Shown one piece after another: positions 7,925 to 17,539 of a DNA stretch of 64,000 nucleotides. The translations under genes and the position numbers were made by a program. The stretch's first letter is position 1. Each line of letters begins with the position of its first letter. The notes beneath the pieces are model-generated. The model ran no database searches. It worked only from the letters and a program-made list of their open reading frames with translations, and was not told where the DNA came from. Source of the stretch: Mucilaginibacter sp. L196. Its GTDB lineage: Bacteria > Bacteroidota > Bacteroidia > Sphingobacteriales > Sphingobacteriaceae. Location: NCBI RefSeq assembly GCF_009765905.1, contig NZ_LMUO01000009.1, positions 756,252 to 820,251 of the forward strand, read 5' to 3'.

Positions 7925-8108
7925 GGTTTTTTATGCGCCCTCGGTTATATATTGTGTTAGACTAATAATCAATAAAAAGGTTTAACGGTTAAATGTTGTT
8001 TTTTCAAATAAACTTCAGCCCTAACAAATCTATCAATTTGCACGCCAAAGTACTTAATTACGTGGTAATTTTTTTGTTAGATATACATTAGAATAGCATT
8101 AAAGTCAA

Positions 8109-10208
8109 TTATATCTGCCCCTCGCGCTTACGCATAAACCACTCTGTGGTAAGAAGAATTAAAATTAGCACGAAAACCCACTTTATATCCACCAGGTCAT
8201 CGTAATGCTTTCCTTCGTAAACTATGGTTTTAATATTGTCGTTTTTCTTGATGAGATCGGCAAGCTTATCCATTTGCGATGGCAGTAACATTTGCCCGCC
8301 TGATTGTTTGGCGATGTTATTTAATAGCTGATGATTAGCTGCGCTTTGGCGGGTTTCCAGGTTTAAAGCTTTTATGGTTAGCTGGCCATTAGCCGTAAAT
8401 ATTTTGTTGCCCAATTTAGTACTGGCTAGGTAACTGTATTCGTCAACAGGGAGCGTGCCTGCATCTAGTTGGTAGCTTTGACCATTGCGGGTAAACAGGA
8501 AACTATATTTTTTACCTGAATGCGCTGTTAATTCAATTCGCACATCAGGTGTGTTAATCAGCTCCAATGCATCGTTGTACAATTCGGCGTTGATGATCAC
8601 ATTCTCGCCCTCATCAAAAACAGATTTAGCCGGGTAAACCCTAAATTGCTGATGATTGGCATTTGCGGTTAAATATTGAACGCTTTGGTCTAATAGTTCT
8701 TCCATGGCGTGATGATTGCCGTCGGTTTTATATTCGGCCAATTGCCAGCGCCATAAGCCCTCGCCCAATAACAGGCCAATCCGCCGACCACCTTCATCAG
8801 CGAATGAAAGTAATGGGTAGGAGGTTGCAATGTCACCTATTTTCTGCTTGAGTAGTACCTGGTTAGTTGGCGAAGAGGTATAGTTGCCAAATGGCGCCAA
8901 TAGCGGCGGGAATAAGCTTATTTTTTGATTGGTGGAATCTGACAGGGTAAAAGCCGAAAACTCCGGCAGGGGTAGCGCAAATACCTCCTGTAGCTGATTG
9001 CTATTGTCGTATACTTTTACTGCGTGTTGTGTAACATTAAAATCCTGCAAATTAGTTTGTGCGCCAAGCATATACCATACAGGGATTTTAGTTTTGGTGA
9101 TGATGCTTTGCAGGATGCCTGAGCTATTAGCTGTTAGTTGATGTAAAATAATCAGGCTGTAATCGTTGGGTTTGATAGTTGCCAGATCGGATAACAGTAC
9201 TGCTTTAACCTCATAGTTTTTATCGCTTTCAATATCTTGTTTTATTACATTAATATCAGGGTGCAGGTTGTTGTATACCAGTAGTATCTTTTGCCGGGCA
9301 TCCAGCACATCTACATAAATAGTTTCGGTGTTGTTTTGGGTGGATAGTTCATTTTTTATAGGCGTTATGCTAATGTTAAACTTACGGATGCCTTTTTTAT
9401 CAGCATTCAATTTAATTGGGACGAGTTTTTGAAATGCATCTGCAGCAACAGCAATGTTTTGGTTTGATACCTGCCTGCCGTCTTCAGTAACGGTTAAACG
9501 CATGTTTTCGCCTTTGCCTTGGTAGGCTTCGATTAAAACTTCAATCTCAAAATCATTTCCTAAAAAAGCCGTTTTGTTACAGTTGACATTGGCAATCAGC
9601 AGGTCGCGTTTGGGTGTGGTATCGCCAAGGGCGATGGTGTAGATGGTGCTTTTAATATTTCTCGCCTCGTACTGCGGGTCAGTTCCCTGGTTGTATAAAC
9701 CATCGGTAGCCAGTATTATTGCGCCGATGTTTTGATTTACATAGCGCTCATTCACTTGTTTTAATGCCGATGCAATATCAGTTTGTTTTCCATTGAATTT
9801 ATTGGAAAGTCCATTATTAAGTGTACGGTCAAAATTAAATTCATGGACTTCATAATTATCGCCCAGTGATGATTTAAGTTTAGTTAAAGCCCCCTCTAAA
9901 TCTCCCCCGGGAGGGGAGACTTGCTTTGGTGTCGGAAAAAGTTTGATGGATTCAGAATTATCCTGTAAAATCAAAATCAATGGTTTTTGCGATTGGTAAC
10001 TCACGGATTTTACCAACGGGGCCAACAACAGCAGCGATATAATAAACACGGCCAAAGCACGTAACGCGAACAGAATATATCGGAATTGTTTGCTAAGATC
10101 TACCGGTTGGCAATACATTAGCCACGCATACAAACAGCCCAACAGCAGGCAAGCCAAAGCCCACCATCCTGAAACCGCCCCCCATGTGATAGAAAATAAA
10201 AACAGCAT
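8109..10208 (-). CDS. VWA-like membrane protein with in-frame repeat-derived peptide
   Basis: A 699-residue protein. Two or three hydrophobic helices open it (residues 1-65), and one near the C-terminus (VDIKWVFVLILILLTTEWF) is followed by a positively charged tail. Between them is a von Willebrand A-like domain; LILQDNSESIKLF has a DxSxS metal-site pattern, and ILATDGLYNQG is typical of the domain. The rest looks like a glutamine amidotransferase-like/Ig-type extracellular region. Residues near 97-107 (QVSPPGGDLEGAL) are encoded by the 35-bp repeat described at 9888-9922 and probably extend a loop. Role unknown; related membrane proteins sit with MoxR/Bat operons, absent here. The ATG lies inside a terminator-like hairpin. 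Confidence 0.75.
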   Translation of the reverse strand: MLFLFSITWGAVSGWWALACLLLGCLYAWLMYCQPVDLSKQFRYILFALRALAVFIISLLLLAPLVKSVSYQSQKPLILILQDNSESIKLFPTPKQVSPPGGDLEGALTKLKSSLGDNYEVHEFNFDRTLNNGLSNKFNGKQTDIASALKQVNERYVNQNIGAIILATDGLYNQGTDPQYEARNIKSTIYTIALGDTTPKRDLLIANVNCNKTAFLGNDFEIEVLIEAYQGKGENMRLTVTEDGRQVSNQNIAVAADAFQKLVPIKLNADKKGIRKFNISITPIKNELSTQNNTETIYVDVLDARQKILLVYNNLHPDINVIKQDIESDKNYEVKAVLLSDLATIKPNDYSLIILHQLTANSSGILQSIITKTKIPVWYMLGAQTNLQDFNVTQHAVKVYDNSNQLQEVFALPLPEFSAFTLSDSTNQKISLFPPLLAPFGNYTSSPTNQVLLKQKIGDIATSYPLLSFADEGGRRIGLLLGEGLWRWQLAEYKTDGNHHAMEELLDQSVQYLTANANHQQFRVYPAKSVFDEGENVIINAELYNDALELINTPDVRIELTAHSGKKYSFLFTRNGQSYQLDAGTLPVDEYSYLASTKLGNKIFTANGQLTIKALNLETRQSAANHQLLNNIAKQSGGQMLLPSQMDKLADLIKKNDNIKTIVYEGKHYDDLVDIKWVFVLILILLTTEWFMRKREGQI
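9888..9922. repeat. 35-bp GC-rich repeat A, in-frame inside the VWA-like gene
   Basis: Starts AGCCCCCTCTAAATCTCCCC and ends GGGGAGACTT. The centre can fold as TCTCCCC/GGGGAGA. On the coding strand it reads VSPPGGDLEGA, the same frame as the copies in leuS and hppD. Confidence 0.85.
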
Positions 10209-10233
10209 ATCCGGTAAACCAAATATGCTGTTT
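10200..10233 (-). terminator. Terminator-like hairpin over the start codon of the VWA-like gene
   Basis: AAACAGCATAT (10200-10210) pairs with ATATGCTGTTT (10223-10233). On the minus strand the hairpin is followed by TTATTTTC. It could end fabG transcripts, and it buries the ATG of the downstream gene at 10208-10206. Confidence 0.5.
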
Positions 10234-10258
10234 ATTTATGAATTATATGCCTTGAATT

Positions 10259-10346
10259 GTCATTCTGAGTGCAACGAAGAATCTTCTGCGCCATGTATAG
10301 TTCGTTTTGCAAATCGAAGAAGATTCTTCGTTGCACTCAGAATGAC
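10259..10346. repeat. Dispersed inverted repeat, GTCATTCTGAG family
   Basis: GTCATTCTGAGTGCAACGAA at the left is repeated inverted at the right around a short variable middle. Relatives occur at 39408-39504 and 46893-46975, all between genes. Non-coding, MITE-like. Confidence 0.75.
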
Positions 10347-10399
10347 AAAGGGAATTAATCAGAATACTAATCTCCAATCACCAACCTCTAATCTCTAGC

Positions 10400-11143
10400 T
10401 TATAACATCCCACCATCAACCGGAATAACCTGTCCGGTGATATAAGTCGCCATATCCGATGCCAGGAAAACGCAGGCGTTAGCCACATCGGCTGTTTCGC
10501 CGGCGCGTTTAAGCGGGATAGCTTGTGCCCAGCCTTCAACCACTTTAGGGTCTAATACCTCGGTCATTTCGGTGCGGATAAAGCCCGGCGCTACCACGTT
10601 GGTACGTATATTTCTTGAACCTAATTCTTTAGCTATTGATTTGGAGAAGCCAATAATACCGGCTTTTGATGCCGCGTAATTAGCCTGCCCTGCATTACCT
10701 TGTACACCAACAACCGAACTCATGTTAATAAACACGCCATCACGGTTTTTCATCATAATTTTTGATGCTGCTTTGGTAACGTTGAATATTGATTTCAGAT
10801 TCACATCCATCACTTCGTCCCATTGCTCTTCGGTCATGCGCATTAGTAAACCATCTTTGGTTATACCAGCATTGTTAACCACAATATTCAGTGTGCCGAA
10901 ATCTGCAATAATATCAGCTATTAATTTTTCGGCCTCATCAAATTTAGAAGCATCAGAACGATAACCTTTTACTTTTGTGCCATGGCTTTGCAATTCCTGC
11001 TCTAATGCCAGTCCTTTTTCAACAGACGATAAATAGGTAAAGGCCACGTTGGCACCATGTTCAGCAAACTTTTCGGCTATTGTACGGCCTATGCCTTTTG
11101 ACGCGCCTGTGATCAGCGCGGTTTTTCCTTCTAATAATTTCAT
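10400..11143 (-). CDS. fabG: 3-oxoacyl-[acyl-carrier-protein] reductase
   Basis: A 247-residue classical short-chain dehydrogenase. The cofactor motif is TGASKGIG (residues 13-20), NNAG lies near residue 90, and the catalytic Ser-Tyr-Lys triad is in SSVVGVQGNAGQANYAASKAG. PVDGGML closes the chain, as in FabG. It reduces 3-oxoacyl-ACP with NADPH in fatty acid elongation. Of the two SDR genes in the window this one is the closer match to true FabG; no other fab genes are adjacent, so the symbol rests on sequence pattern. It may be followed by the VWA-like gene in the same transcript. Confidence 0.88.
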   Translation of the reverse strand: MKLLEGKTALITGASKGIGRTIAEKFAEHGANVAFTYLSSVEKGLALEQELQSHGTKVKGYRSDASKFDEAEKLIADIIADFGTLNIVVNNAGITKDGLLMRMTEEQWDEVMDVNLKSIFNVTKAASKIMMKNRDGVFINMSSVVGVQGNAGQANYAASKAGIIGFSKSIAKELGSRNIRTNVVAPGFIRTEMTEVLDPKVVEGWAQAIPLKRAGETADVANACVFLASDMATYITGQVIPVDGGML

Positions 11144-11230
11144 GAAGCTTAATAAATTCGTTTTCGGGAAGCGAAGATAATTATTTTGGCTGAAACTGCG
11201 AAAAGGGGAGATGTTCGCATCAATCGTTAA

Positions 11231-11446
11231 TTATTTCTGGTTGTTAAAATCTTCTTTATATTCTTTTTGTAATTCCAGTAAACAATCAGCGCATAAGCAG
11301 CCATCAAATAGTTCACTTACAAATTGGGTTTCATTTAGGGTAAGTTGCACCTTGGCGCACTGGCATTTGGTAAATGAGTTTGCCTTGCATTCAAATGATG
11401 CTTTGCAGCGTTCGCAGTGTACTGTTTCGTGTTTTGGATGGATCAC
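11231..11446 (-). CDS. Small cysteine-rich CWC-family protein
   Basis: A 71-residue protein with the metal-site pattern of cysteine-rich CWC proteins: HCERCKASFECKAN, then KCQCAKV, then CLCADCLLEL. Nine cysteines probably bind zinc or another metal. The frame begins with GTG, overlapping the TAG stop of the upstream outer-membrane gene by one base (TAGTG); there is no ATG in frame nearby, so translational coupling is likely. Function is unknown in this family. It is downstream of the barrel gene on the same strand. Confidence 0.75.
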   Translation of the reverse strand: MIHPKHETVHCERCKASFECKANSFTKCQCAKVQLTLNETQFVSELFDGCLCADCLLELQKEYKEDFNNQK

Positions 11447-12219
11447 TAATAAAAATGATAAGTTAATGTTATATGTCCTGAAAACGTTTTATAAGACACC
11501 GCAGTATAATTGGAACTTACATAATTATCCTGAATGGTGAAGTTTAAATTATTAGCTTCTGATCCGGAGAGTATAAAGTTATATTTACCCTCAATACCTA
11601 AACTTAGATTATCACTTACCATAACATCAATACCTAATTTAGGAGCTATAAATTGCTGACTGTATGTTGTATTGTAAGCGCTTATATCTCCCTGGCCGTC
11701 ATTAGCGCTATATTTAAAAAAGTTAAAGTAGCTACCTAAATCTAAGCCAAAATAAAACCTGGCATTATCTGATATTGAAATATTGTATGCTGCGCCCGTG
11801 TATAGTTGTAAAGAGTTAAAGCTTCCGTATTGGACGTATCCTTGTGTTGGGTCGTTACCTACAAAATAAGCAGTATCAAATTTGGGTTTGTAAGATACAT
11901 AACCGATGCTTGCATTAAAGGTAAAGTTGTTGTAGTTATTTAAATAACTAAAGCTAAACGTTGGTGCTGCCTTAAATGTTGAACCCATATTGCCTTGTGG
12001 TACATCATAACCTGCACTTAAGGATAATGCCCATGATCTGTCGCCATCTCCGCTGCCATTATCGCCTCCATAGGTTAACCCACCATTACTACGTTTTGGA
12101 GGATCTGTGGCAGAGTACATTTGCGCATTTACAGATGTGTATAATGAAACAATTAAAGTGATTAGAATTATTGTCTTAAAAGTTTTTTTACAGACTAGTA
12201 CACTGAAAATATGATACAT
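11446..12219 (-). CDS. Outer-membrane beta-barrel protein
   Basis: A 257-residue secreted protein. After a short N-terminal extension, FKTIILITLIVSLYTSVNAQ is a signal peptide cleaved after NA. The mature chain alternates hydrophobic and polar residues with aromatic girdles (FSFSYLNNY, FTFNASIGYV) and ends HITLTYHFY, a C-terminal aromatic typical of barrel proteins. The start may lie downstream of 12219, at a point that puts the lysine pair KTFK near the N-terminus, but no other Met precedes the signal. Function unknown; size suggests an 8- to 10-strand barrel. Confidence 0.75.
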   Translation of the reverse strand: MYHIFSVLVCKKTFKTIILITLIVSLYTSVNAQMYSATDPPKRSNGGLTYGGDNGSGDGDRSWALSLSAGYDVPQGNMGSTFKAAPTFSFSYLNNYNNFTFNASIGYVSYKPKFDTAYFVGNDPTQGYVQYGSFNSLQLYTGAAYNISISDNARFYFGLDLGSYFNFFKYSANDGQGDISAYNTTYSQQFIAPKLGIDVMVSDNLSLGIEGKYNFILSGSEANNLNFTIQDNYVSSNYTAVSYKTFSGHITLTYHFY

Positions 12220-12346
12220 ACGGTGAGGTTGAATGCCTAAAAGTAGTAAAATATCTGCAGTAAAAAATAAATCCGTAGAAAATAATATAGCTTTAACTAT
12301 TAATTATTAACTACAGATTAAATCTTAACGGGTGCTCAAAAAAATG

Positions 12347-14719
12347 TTATGCAGAGCAAGTTACGCAGCCTTCTTCCATTGAACATGATGGGCCAGCAGG
12401 TACATCGTTAGTCAATTCTGCAACTACTTCAGGTATTATCGCATCCATATTTTTGCCACCCTGGTTCTCAACAGTAAACTTAACTGCTTGCGATGCTGCT
12501 TGTGTACGCAGATAGTACATACCTGTTTTTAAACCTTTTTTCCATGCGTAAAAATGCATTGAAGTTAGCTTGGATGCATTCGGCGCATTGATGAACAGGT
12601 TTAATGATTGCGACTGGCAAACATAAGCGCCACGGTCGGCAGCCATATCAATAATGCTACGCATTTTTATTTCCCAAACTGTTTTGTACAGTTCTTTCAC
12701 GTCAGCAGGTATTTCCGCAATATCCTGAATAGATCCGTTTGCAGTTATGATCTTATCTTTCATCTCGGTATCCCAAAGGCCACGGTTAACTAAATCTCGT
12801 AATAAGTATTTGTTTACCACGATGAACTCACCGCTTAATACACGACGGGTGTAGATGTTTGAGGTATAAGGCTCAAAGCACTCGTTGTTACCCAATATTT
12901 GTGAAGTTGAAGCCGTAGGCATTGGCGCAACTAATAATGAGTTACGTACACCATGATTCATTACATCTAAACGTAGGTTTTCCCAATCCCAACGGCCACT
13001 TTCCGGTTTTACATTCCAAAGATCGAATTGGAATTTGCCTTGTGACAATGGTGAGCCTTTGAATGTTTCATAAGCGCCATCTTTTATAGCCAGATCCTTA
13101 GAAGCGGTCATCGCAGCGAAATAGATAGTTTCAAATATTTCTATGTTCAGTTTTTTAGCTTCTTCGCTTTCAAACGGCATACGCAGTTGGATGAAAGTAT
13201 CAGCCAAACCTTGTACACCTAAACCAATAGGGCGGTGGCGTAAGTTTGAGTAACGGGCTTCCTCAACAGGATAGTAATTATTATCGATAATCTTATTCAG
13301 ATTGATGGCAGCCTGATAAGTAACCTCGTATAATTTGTTATGATCGAATACACCGTTTTGAATATATCTTGGTAATGCTAATGATGCAAGGTTACAAACC
13401 GCAACTTCGTTAGCATCGGTGTATTCCATGATTTCGGTACAAAGGTTCGAGCTTTTTATGGTACCAAGATTTTGCTGGTTTGATTTACCGTTAGCAGCAT
13501 CTTTGTACAACAAGTACGGTGTACCGGTTTCAACCTGAGCATCAAGTATCGCGAACCAAAGTTCCTGTGCTTTTACAGTTCTGCGGGCACGGCCTTCTTT
13601 TTCGTATTTTTCGTACAACGCTTCAAATTCTTTACCCCAGCAATCAGCCAATCCCGGTGCTTCGTGCGGGCAGAATAGGCTCCAGTCTTCATTAGCTTCT
13701 ACGCGGCGCATGAATAAGTCAGATACCCAAAGCGCATAGAACAAATCACGGGCGCGCATTTCTTCTTTACCGTGGTTTTTACGCAGGTCTAAAAAGTCGA
13801 ATACGTCTGCATGCCAAGGCTCTAAATAAATGGCGAAGGCACCTTTACGTTTACCACCACCCTGATCTACATAACGGGCAGTATCATTAAATACCTTTAG
13901 CATTGGGATGATACCGTTGCTGGTGCCATTTGTACCGCTGATATATGAGCCTGTAGCCCTTACATTGTGGATGCTTAAACCAATACCGCCAGCACTTTGA
14001 GAGATCTTGGCAGTTTGTTTTAATGTATCATATATACCTTCGATGCTGTCATCCTTCATGGTTAACAGGAAGCATGATGACATTTGAGGTTTTGGCGTAC
14101 CTGCGTTGAAAAGGGTAGGAGTAGCGTGCGTAAACCAACGCTCGCTCATTAAATGATATGTTTTGATTGCGCTTTCGATATCTTCTTTGTGGATACCTAC
14201 CGATACACGCATGAATAAATGCTGAGGGCGTTCTACTATTTTGCCTTCAACCTTTAACAGGTATGATTTTTCTAAGGTTTTAAAACCGAAGTAATCAAAA
14301 CCAAAGTCACGATCATAAATGATGGTGCTGTCTAATAACTCAGCATTATCCTGTATTACCTGCCAAACATCTTCAGCTATTAATGAAGCGTTTTTGCCTG
14401 TTTTCTCATCCACATACTCATATAGCTTGCGCATAGTTTCGGAGAAAGATTTGATCGTATTTTTATGCAAATTGGATACTGCTATACGCGATGCCAGCAA
14501 TGCATAATCCGGATGCTTGGTGGTTAACGAAGCAGCGGTTTCAGCAGCCAGGTTATCCAGTTCGGAGGTGGTTACACCATCAAACAAACCTTCAATTACC
14601 TTTTTAGCCACATCAATAGGGTCAACCAAGTGAAACCCATAGCATAGTTTTTCTATGCGTGCGGTAATCTTGTCAAATTTTACCGATTCTCTTTTTCCGT
14701 CTCTTTTTATTACAAACAT
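12347..14719 (-). CDS. nrdA: Ribonucleoside-diphosphate reductase class I alpha subunit
   Basis: A 790-residue large subunit. The N-terminal 90 residues ([17 protein letters not shown]) form an ATP-cone, so dATP regulation is expected. The active-site cysteines are in MSSCFLLT near residue 215, [10 protein letters not shown] near 425 and AVCNLASL near 440. The C-terminus CVTCSA supplies the redox pair for thioredoxin. It reduces NDPs to dNDPs with the radical from NrdB. nrdB lies upstream on the same strand, 192 bases away, and both lie behind a cobalamin riboswitch. The terminal CxxC is intact. Confidence 0.96.
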   Translation of the reverse strand: MFVIKRDGKRESVKFDKITARIEKLCYGFHLVDPIDVAKKVIEGLFDGVTTSELDNLAAETAASLTTKHPDYALLASRIAVSNLHKNTIKSFSETMRKLYEYVDEKTGKNASLIAEDVWQVIQDNAELLDSTIIYDRDFGFDYFGFKTLEKSYLLKVEGKIVERPQHLFMRVSVGIHKEDIESAIKTYHLMSERWFTHATPTLFNAGTPKPQMSSCFLLTMKDDSIEGIYDTLKQTAKISQSAGGIGLSIHNVRATGSYISGTNGTSNGIIPMLKVFNDTARYVDQGGGKRKGAFAIYLEPWHADVFDFLDLRKNHGKEEMRARDLFYALWVSDLFMRRVEANEDWSLFCPHEAPGLADCWGKEFEALYEKYEKEGRARRTVKAQELWFAILDAQVETGTPYLLYKDAANGKSNQQNLGTIKSSNLCTEIMEYTDANEVAVCNLASLALPRYIQNGVFDHNKLYEVTYQAAINLNKIIDNNYYPVEEARYSNLRHRPIGLGVQGLADTFIQLRMPFESEEAKKLNIEIFETIYFAAMTASKDLAIKDGAYETFKGSPLSQGKFQFDLWNVKPESGRWDWENLRLDVMNHGVRNSLLVAPMPTASTSQILGNNECFEPYTSNIYTRRVLSGEFIVVNKYLLRDLVNRGLWDTEMKDKIITANGSIQDIAEIPADVKELYKTVWEIKMRSIIDMAADRGAYVCQSQSLNLFINAPNASKLTSMHFYAWKKGLKTGMYYLRTQAASQAVKFTVENQGGKNMDAIIPEVVAELTNDVPAGPSCSMEEGCVTCSA

Positions 14720-14724
14720 ATTCT

Positions 14725-14911
14725 TGGGTATTTAGTAGCTTTTTCTTTAGTACTTAGTAACTAGTTTTTTTAAGTATCGAGTCGCTAGTATCAAGTAGCA
14801 AGACTCTCTTTTAGTATCTAGTCGATAGACTTTTTTATTTTTTGTATTGATGATTTTTGTTTCATAGTTAGTATGCCGATCAGTCCAGATACTTGATACT
14901 AACTACTATAA
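14725..14911. repeat. Degenerate tandem repeat between nrdB and nrdA
   Basis: Variants of TTAGTAnnTAGTnnCTAG recur at least five times (for example TTTAGTACTTAGTAACTAG and TTTAGTATCTAGTCGATAG). AT-rich, no reading frame. May simply be a spacer that expanded by slippage. Confidence 0.45.
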
Positions 14912-15886
14912 CTAAAAATCATCATCTAATGAAAAGCTCTTGCTATCTGCTGTTGCATTTAGCACGCCGCTTTTCTGATAGTCGCCAACACGTTTTTCAA
15001 AGAAGTTGGTTTTGCCTTGTAGCGATATCATCTCCATAAAATCAAACGGGTTGCTTGCGCCATACACTTTATCGTAACCAAGCTCGCCTAACCATCTGTC
15101 GGCAACAAACTCAATGTACTGGCTCATTAATTTGGCATTCATACCGATCAGGTTTACCGGTAATGCATCGGTAACAAATTCTTTCTCGATCTCTACCGCG
15201 TCAGTAATAATCTTGGTAGCCTGATCTTTTGGTAATTTATGCTCCAGCATGCGATATAATAAGCAGGCAAACTCGCAGTGCATGCCTTCATCACGAGAGA
15301 TTAATTCGTTACTGAAAGTTAACCCCGGCATTAAACCGCGTTTTTTCAACCAGAATATAGAGCAGAAACTACCGGAGAAGAAAATACCCTCAACAGCAGC
15401 AAAAGCGATCAGGCGTTCGGCGAATGATCCGTTGTTGATCCAACGCAAAGCCCACTCCGCTTTTTTATTTACACAGGGTACTGTATCGATGGCATGAAAC
15501 AGGCGATCTTTCTCAATCGGATCTTTAATGTACGTATCAATCAGCAAGGCATAAGTTTCAGAGTGGATGTTTTCCATCATGATCTGGAATCCATAGAAAC
15601 AACGTGCCTCGGGTAATTGAACCTCACTCATAAAGTTGATGGCTAAATTCTCATTCACAATACCATCGCTGGCGGCAAAAAATGCCAGGATGTGCGAAAT
15701 GAAATGCTTCTCGCCGGAGTTCATCGTTTCCCAATGCTTCATATCATCAGAAAGATCGATCTCTTCAGCAGTCCAAAAGCTGGCTTCACACTTTTTGTAC
15801 ATCTCCCAAATAGCGGGATACTTGATAGGCAGGATCACAAACCTGTCCTTGTTCTCTCTGAGTAATAATTCGTCTTCCTGTTTCAT
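14912..15886 (-). CDS. nrdB: Ribonucleoside-diphosphate reductase class I beta subunit
   Basis: A 324-residue di-iron subunit when started at MKQEDELLL (ATG at 15886); an open frame extends 29 codons further up but has no homology-like content. Metal ligands and radical tyrosine follow the E. coli pattern: E, H and Y in [13 protein letters not shown], and E/H in [18 protein letters not shown] supplies another Glu. The tyrosyl radical position is present, so this is a Tyr-radical enzyme. It makes the radical used by NrdA. First gene of the nrdB-nrdA pair; a 115-nt stretch separates it from the riboswitch. Confidence 0.95.
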   Translation of the reverse strand: MKQEDELLLRENKDRFVILPIKYPAIWEMYKKCEASFWTAEEIDLSDDMKHWETMNSGEKHFISHILAFFAASDGIVNENLAINFMSEVQLPEARCFYGFQIMMENIHSETYALLIDTYIKDPIEKDRLFHAIDTVPCVNKKAEWALRWINNGSFAERLIAFAAVEGIFFSGSFCSIFWLKKRGLMPGLTFSNELISRDEGMHCEFACLLYRMLEHKLPKDQATKIITDAVEIEKEFVTDALPVNLIGMNAKLMSQYIEFVADRWLGELGYDKVYGASNPFDFMEMISLQGKTNFFEKRVGDYQKSGVLNATADSKSFSLDDDF

Positions 15887-15999
15887 TTGTGCCTTGTAGT
15901 TTTGGTGTTGACAAAAGACAATTAACCGACTGCGTTCGCGGATGAAGCAGTGATAAAAAAAGACTTTTGGCAAAACCTTATTCGTGAAAGTTTTGACAT

Positions 16000-16182
16000 G
16001 CTATGCAGGCAGGTGTCTGGCTTAATTGCAGTTTAAAGTTGAAGGTTTAAAGTTGAAAGAATAGTTTTGAAAACTTTACACTTTAAACTTTCTGCTTTTA
16101 ACTGATAATACAGTTGCACGTCAGCCCATGATTTTAACATGGTTCCCTTTTAATGCCGGAAATAACCGGTAACCCGTATAGC
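16000..16182 (-). promoter_or_regulatory. Cobalamin (AdoCbl) riboswitch upstream of nrdB-nrdA
   Basis: The minus strand carries the conserved blocks in the right order: GGCATTAAAAGGGAA, then paired CCATG/CATGG arms around TTAAAAT, then GCTGACGTGCAACTG, and after a variable region GCCAGACACCTGCC. These are the core and closing parts of the cobalamin aptamer. It lies in the 5' leader of class I nrdB. By analogy with B12-controlled class Ia reductase in Streptomyces, bound AdoCbl should lower expression when a B12-dependent class II enzyme can work. Such an enzyme is not in this window. Confidence 0.88.
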
Positions 16183-16203
16183 TTTTGTAAGAACTTGTTA
16201 GTC

Positions 16204-16211
16204 CAAATATA
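16204..16211 (-). promoter_or_regulatory. -7 promoter box of the riboswitch leader
   Basis: TATATTTG on the minus strand fits TAnnTTTG exactly and would start the transcript just before the aptamer. No clear -33 TTTG is seen. The remaining upstream DNA (16212-16418) holds a short TGTCATTTTGAAATGACA palindrome and GTCCGTCCGT-type repeats but no gene. Confidence 0.42.
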
Positions 16212-16418
16212 AGGGCTAAGTAGCCTATTTTGGTAGTGATAGTTTTAAACAAGAGGCCGAGTTGTTAACAAAATGACACCTTAATTTGGTTACTTTGAGT
16301 GGGTTAAGTGCCCTGATTTATCACCGTAAGAATTTTGTCATTTTGAAATGACAGTGGATATTTTTGTGTCCCCCTGTCCGTCCGTTTTTTATACGGACAA
16401 GGCGGACAACCTGTGGTT

Positions 16419-16784
16419 TTAATTTTCGAGTGGTACAAATTTCATAGAAACCGAGTTTACACAATGCCTGGTATTTTTAGGTGTTAAGTATTCTCCCTCG
16501 AAAACGTGGCCAAGGTGTGCGCCACAATTAGCACATACAATTTCCACACGGCGGCCATCGGCATCCGGTACGCGTTTTACTGCTCCGGGTATCTCATCAT
16601 CAAAACTAGGCCAGCCGCAGTGGGATTCAAACTTGGTAGCCGAATCATATAAAGGCGCATCGCATCTTTTACATACATATAAACCTTGTGCTTTATTATT
16701 TAGTAACGAGCCAGTGAACGGGCGCTCAGTGCCTTTATGTAATATTATATATTCTTCTTCAGGTGTTAATTTATTGTATTCCAT
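16419..16784 (-). CDS. msrB: Peptide-methionine (R)-S-oxide reductase
   Basis: A 121-residue MsrB. Two zinc CxxC pairs are present (CKRC and CANC), with [14 protein letters not shown] and [11 protein letters not shown] in order; the cysteine in RHCVNS is the catalytic nucleophile. It reduces the R epimer of methionine sulfoxide in proteins. No signal peptide, so cytosolic. There is no fused MsrA domain and no msrA nearby. Single gene, with 163 bases of AT-rich spacer to the next, divergent gene. Confidence 0.95.
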   Translation of the reverse strand: MEYNKLTPEEEYIILHKGTERPFTGSLLNNKAQGLYVCKRCDAPLYDSATKFESHCGWPSFDDEIPGAVKRVPDADGRRVEIVCANCGAHLGHVFEGEYLTPKNTRHCVNSVSMKFVPLEN

Positions 16785-16947
16785 TATTGATTATGATTGC
16801 ACAGATTATTTATATGATTTCACCGATTTTTCTCCTTTCGGCTTATATAAATATACAACAAATTTGGGGGTGGATTTTGTTTGTGGGAAGGATGTTTACA
16901 TAGTTTTGACAGGGGTTTTATTGTGAAAAATTATTTACTTTTATCAT

Positions 16948-17487
16948 ATGAAACTTGCCTTAACCTTAATGTCAATATTATTTATATCGTGCTCTCATCC
17001 AAATCCAAAAGTCAATGTGGTTGTTGCTGAAAAACCTATTGATACATCAAGATATGTGGTTCTTAAATTTGATACATCACGGGATAACCATTTATTTAAG
17101 AGTGTCGATAAACCAATGAATTTATCGGCCTCGGAGATTGCTAAAATAGAGGTGATGATAGCTAAGAAGGTAACCGAATATAATAAAACTGAAAAGGCAT
17201 TTCAAGATAGTGTAAACAAAAAATTTCATCGAAAAGAACCCGGTAATGCAATTTCATTTGATAATTTGATACATCGCCCCGAAAAATATTACAAACAATT
17301 TTTAGCTATTATTAATCCAAAAGATGAAAAAGAAGTTTGGGTAAGTTGTTTTTGTGACAAACAGGATAATACTTATTGGAAAAAGGATTGGGTTAATGTA
17401 GACGACGGAGGAAGCTGTTATTTTCAAATCAAAATTAATTTAACAAATAATACCGTTTTAGGGTTTTATGTAAATGGAGTAGCCTAA
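16948..17487 (+). CDS. Hypothetical lipoprotein
   Basis: A 179-residue protein not recognised. The N-terminus MKLALTLMSILFISCSHPNP is a lipoprotein signal with Cys15. The mature part has two parallel phrases (DTSRYVVLKFDTSR), a helical stretch, then WVSCFCDKQDNTYWKKDWV and a C-terminal GGSCYFQIKINLTNNTV with an FYVNGVA end. Two pairs of cysteines may form disulfides in the periplasm. Followed by a bidirectional terminator shared with sucD. Probably a genus-restricted family. Confidence 0.7.
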   Translation: MKLALTLMSILFISCSHPNPKVNVVVAEKPIDTSRYVVLKFDTSRDNHLFKSVDKPMNLSASEIAKIEVMIAKKVTEYNKTEKAFQDSVNKKFHRKEPGNAISFDNLIHRPEKYYKQFLAIINPKDEKEVWVSCFCDKQDNTYWKKDWVNVDDGGSCYFQIKINLTNNTVLGFYVNGVA

Positions 17488-17493
17488 ACAAAA

Positions 17494-17518
17494 AAATCCC
17501 GGCTGTAAGCCAGGATTT
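17494..17518. terminator. Bidirectional terminator
   Basis: AAATCCCGGCT pairs with AGCCAGGATTT around a GTA loop with one mismatch, flanked by A and T runs. It separates the convergent lipoprotein gene and sucD. Confidence 0.8.
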
Positions 17519-17539
17519 CCTATATCTAACTTCTTGACT

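Noticed and set aside
10090..10398. A plus-strand 102-codon open frame
   Set aside because: It runs through an inverted repeat and the start of the VWA-like gene, in opposite orientation; a shadow.
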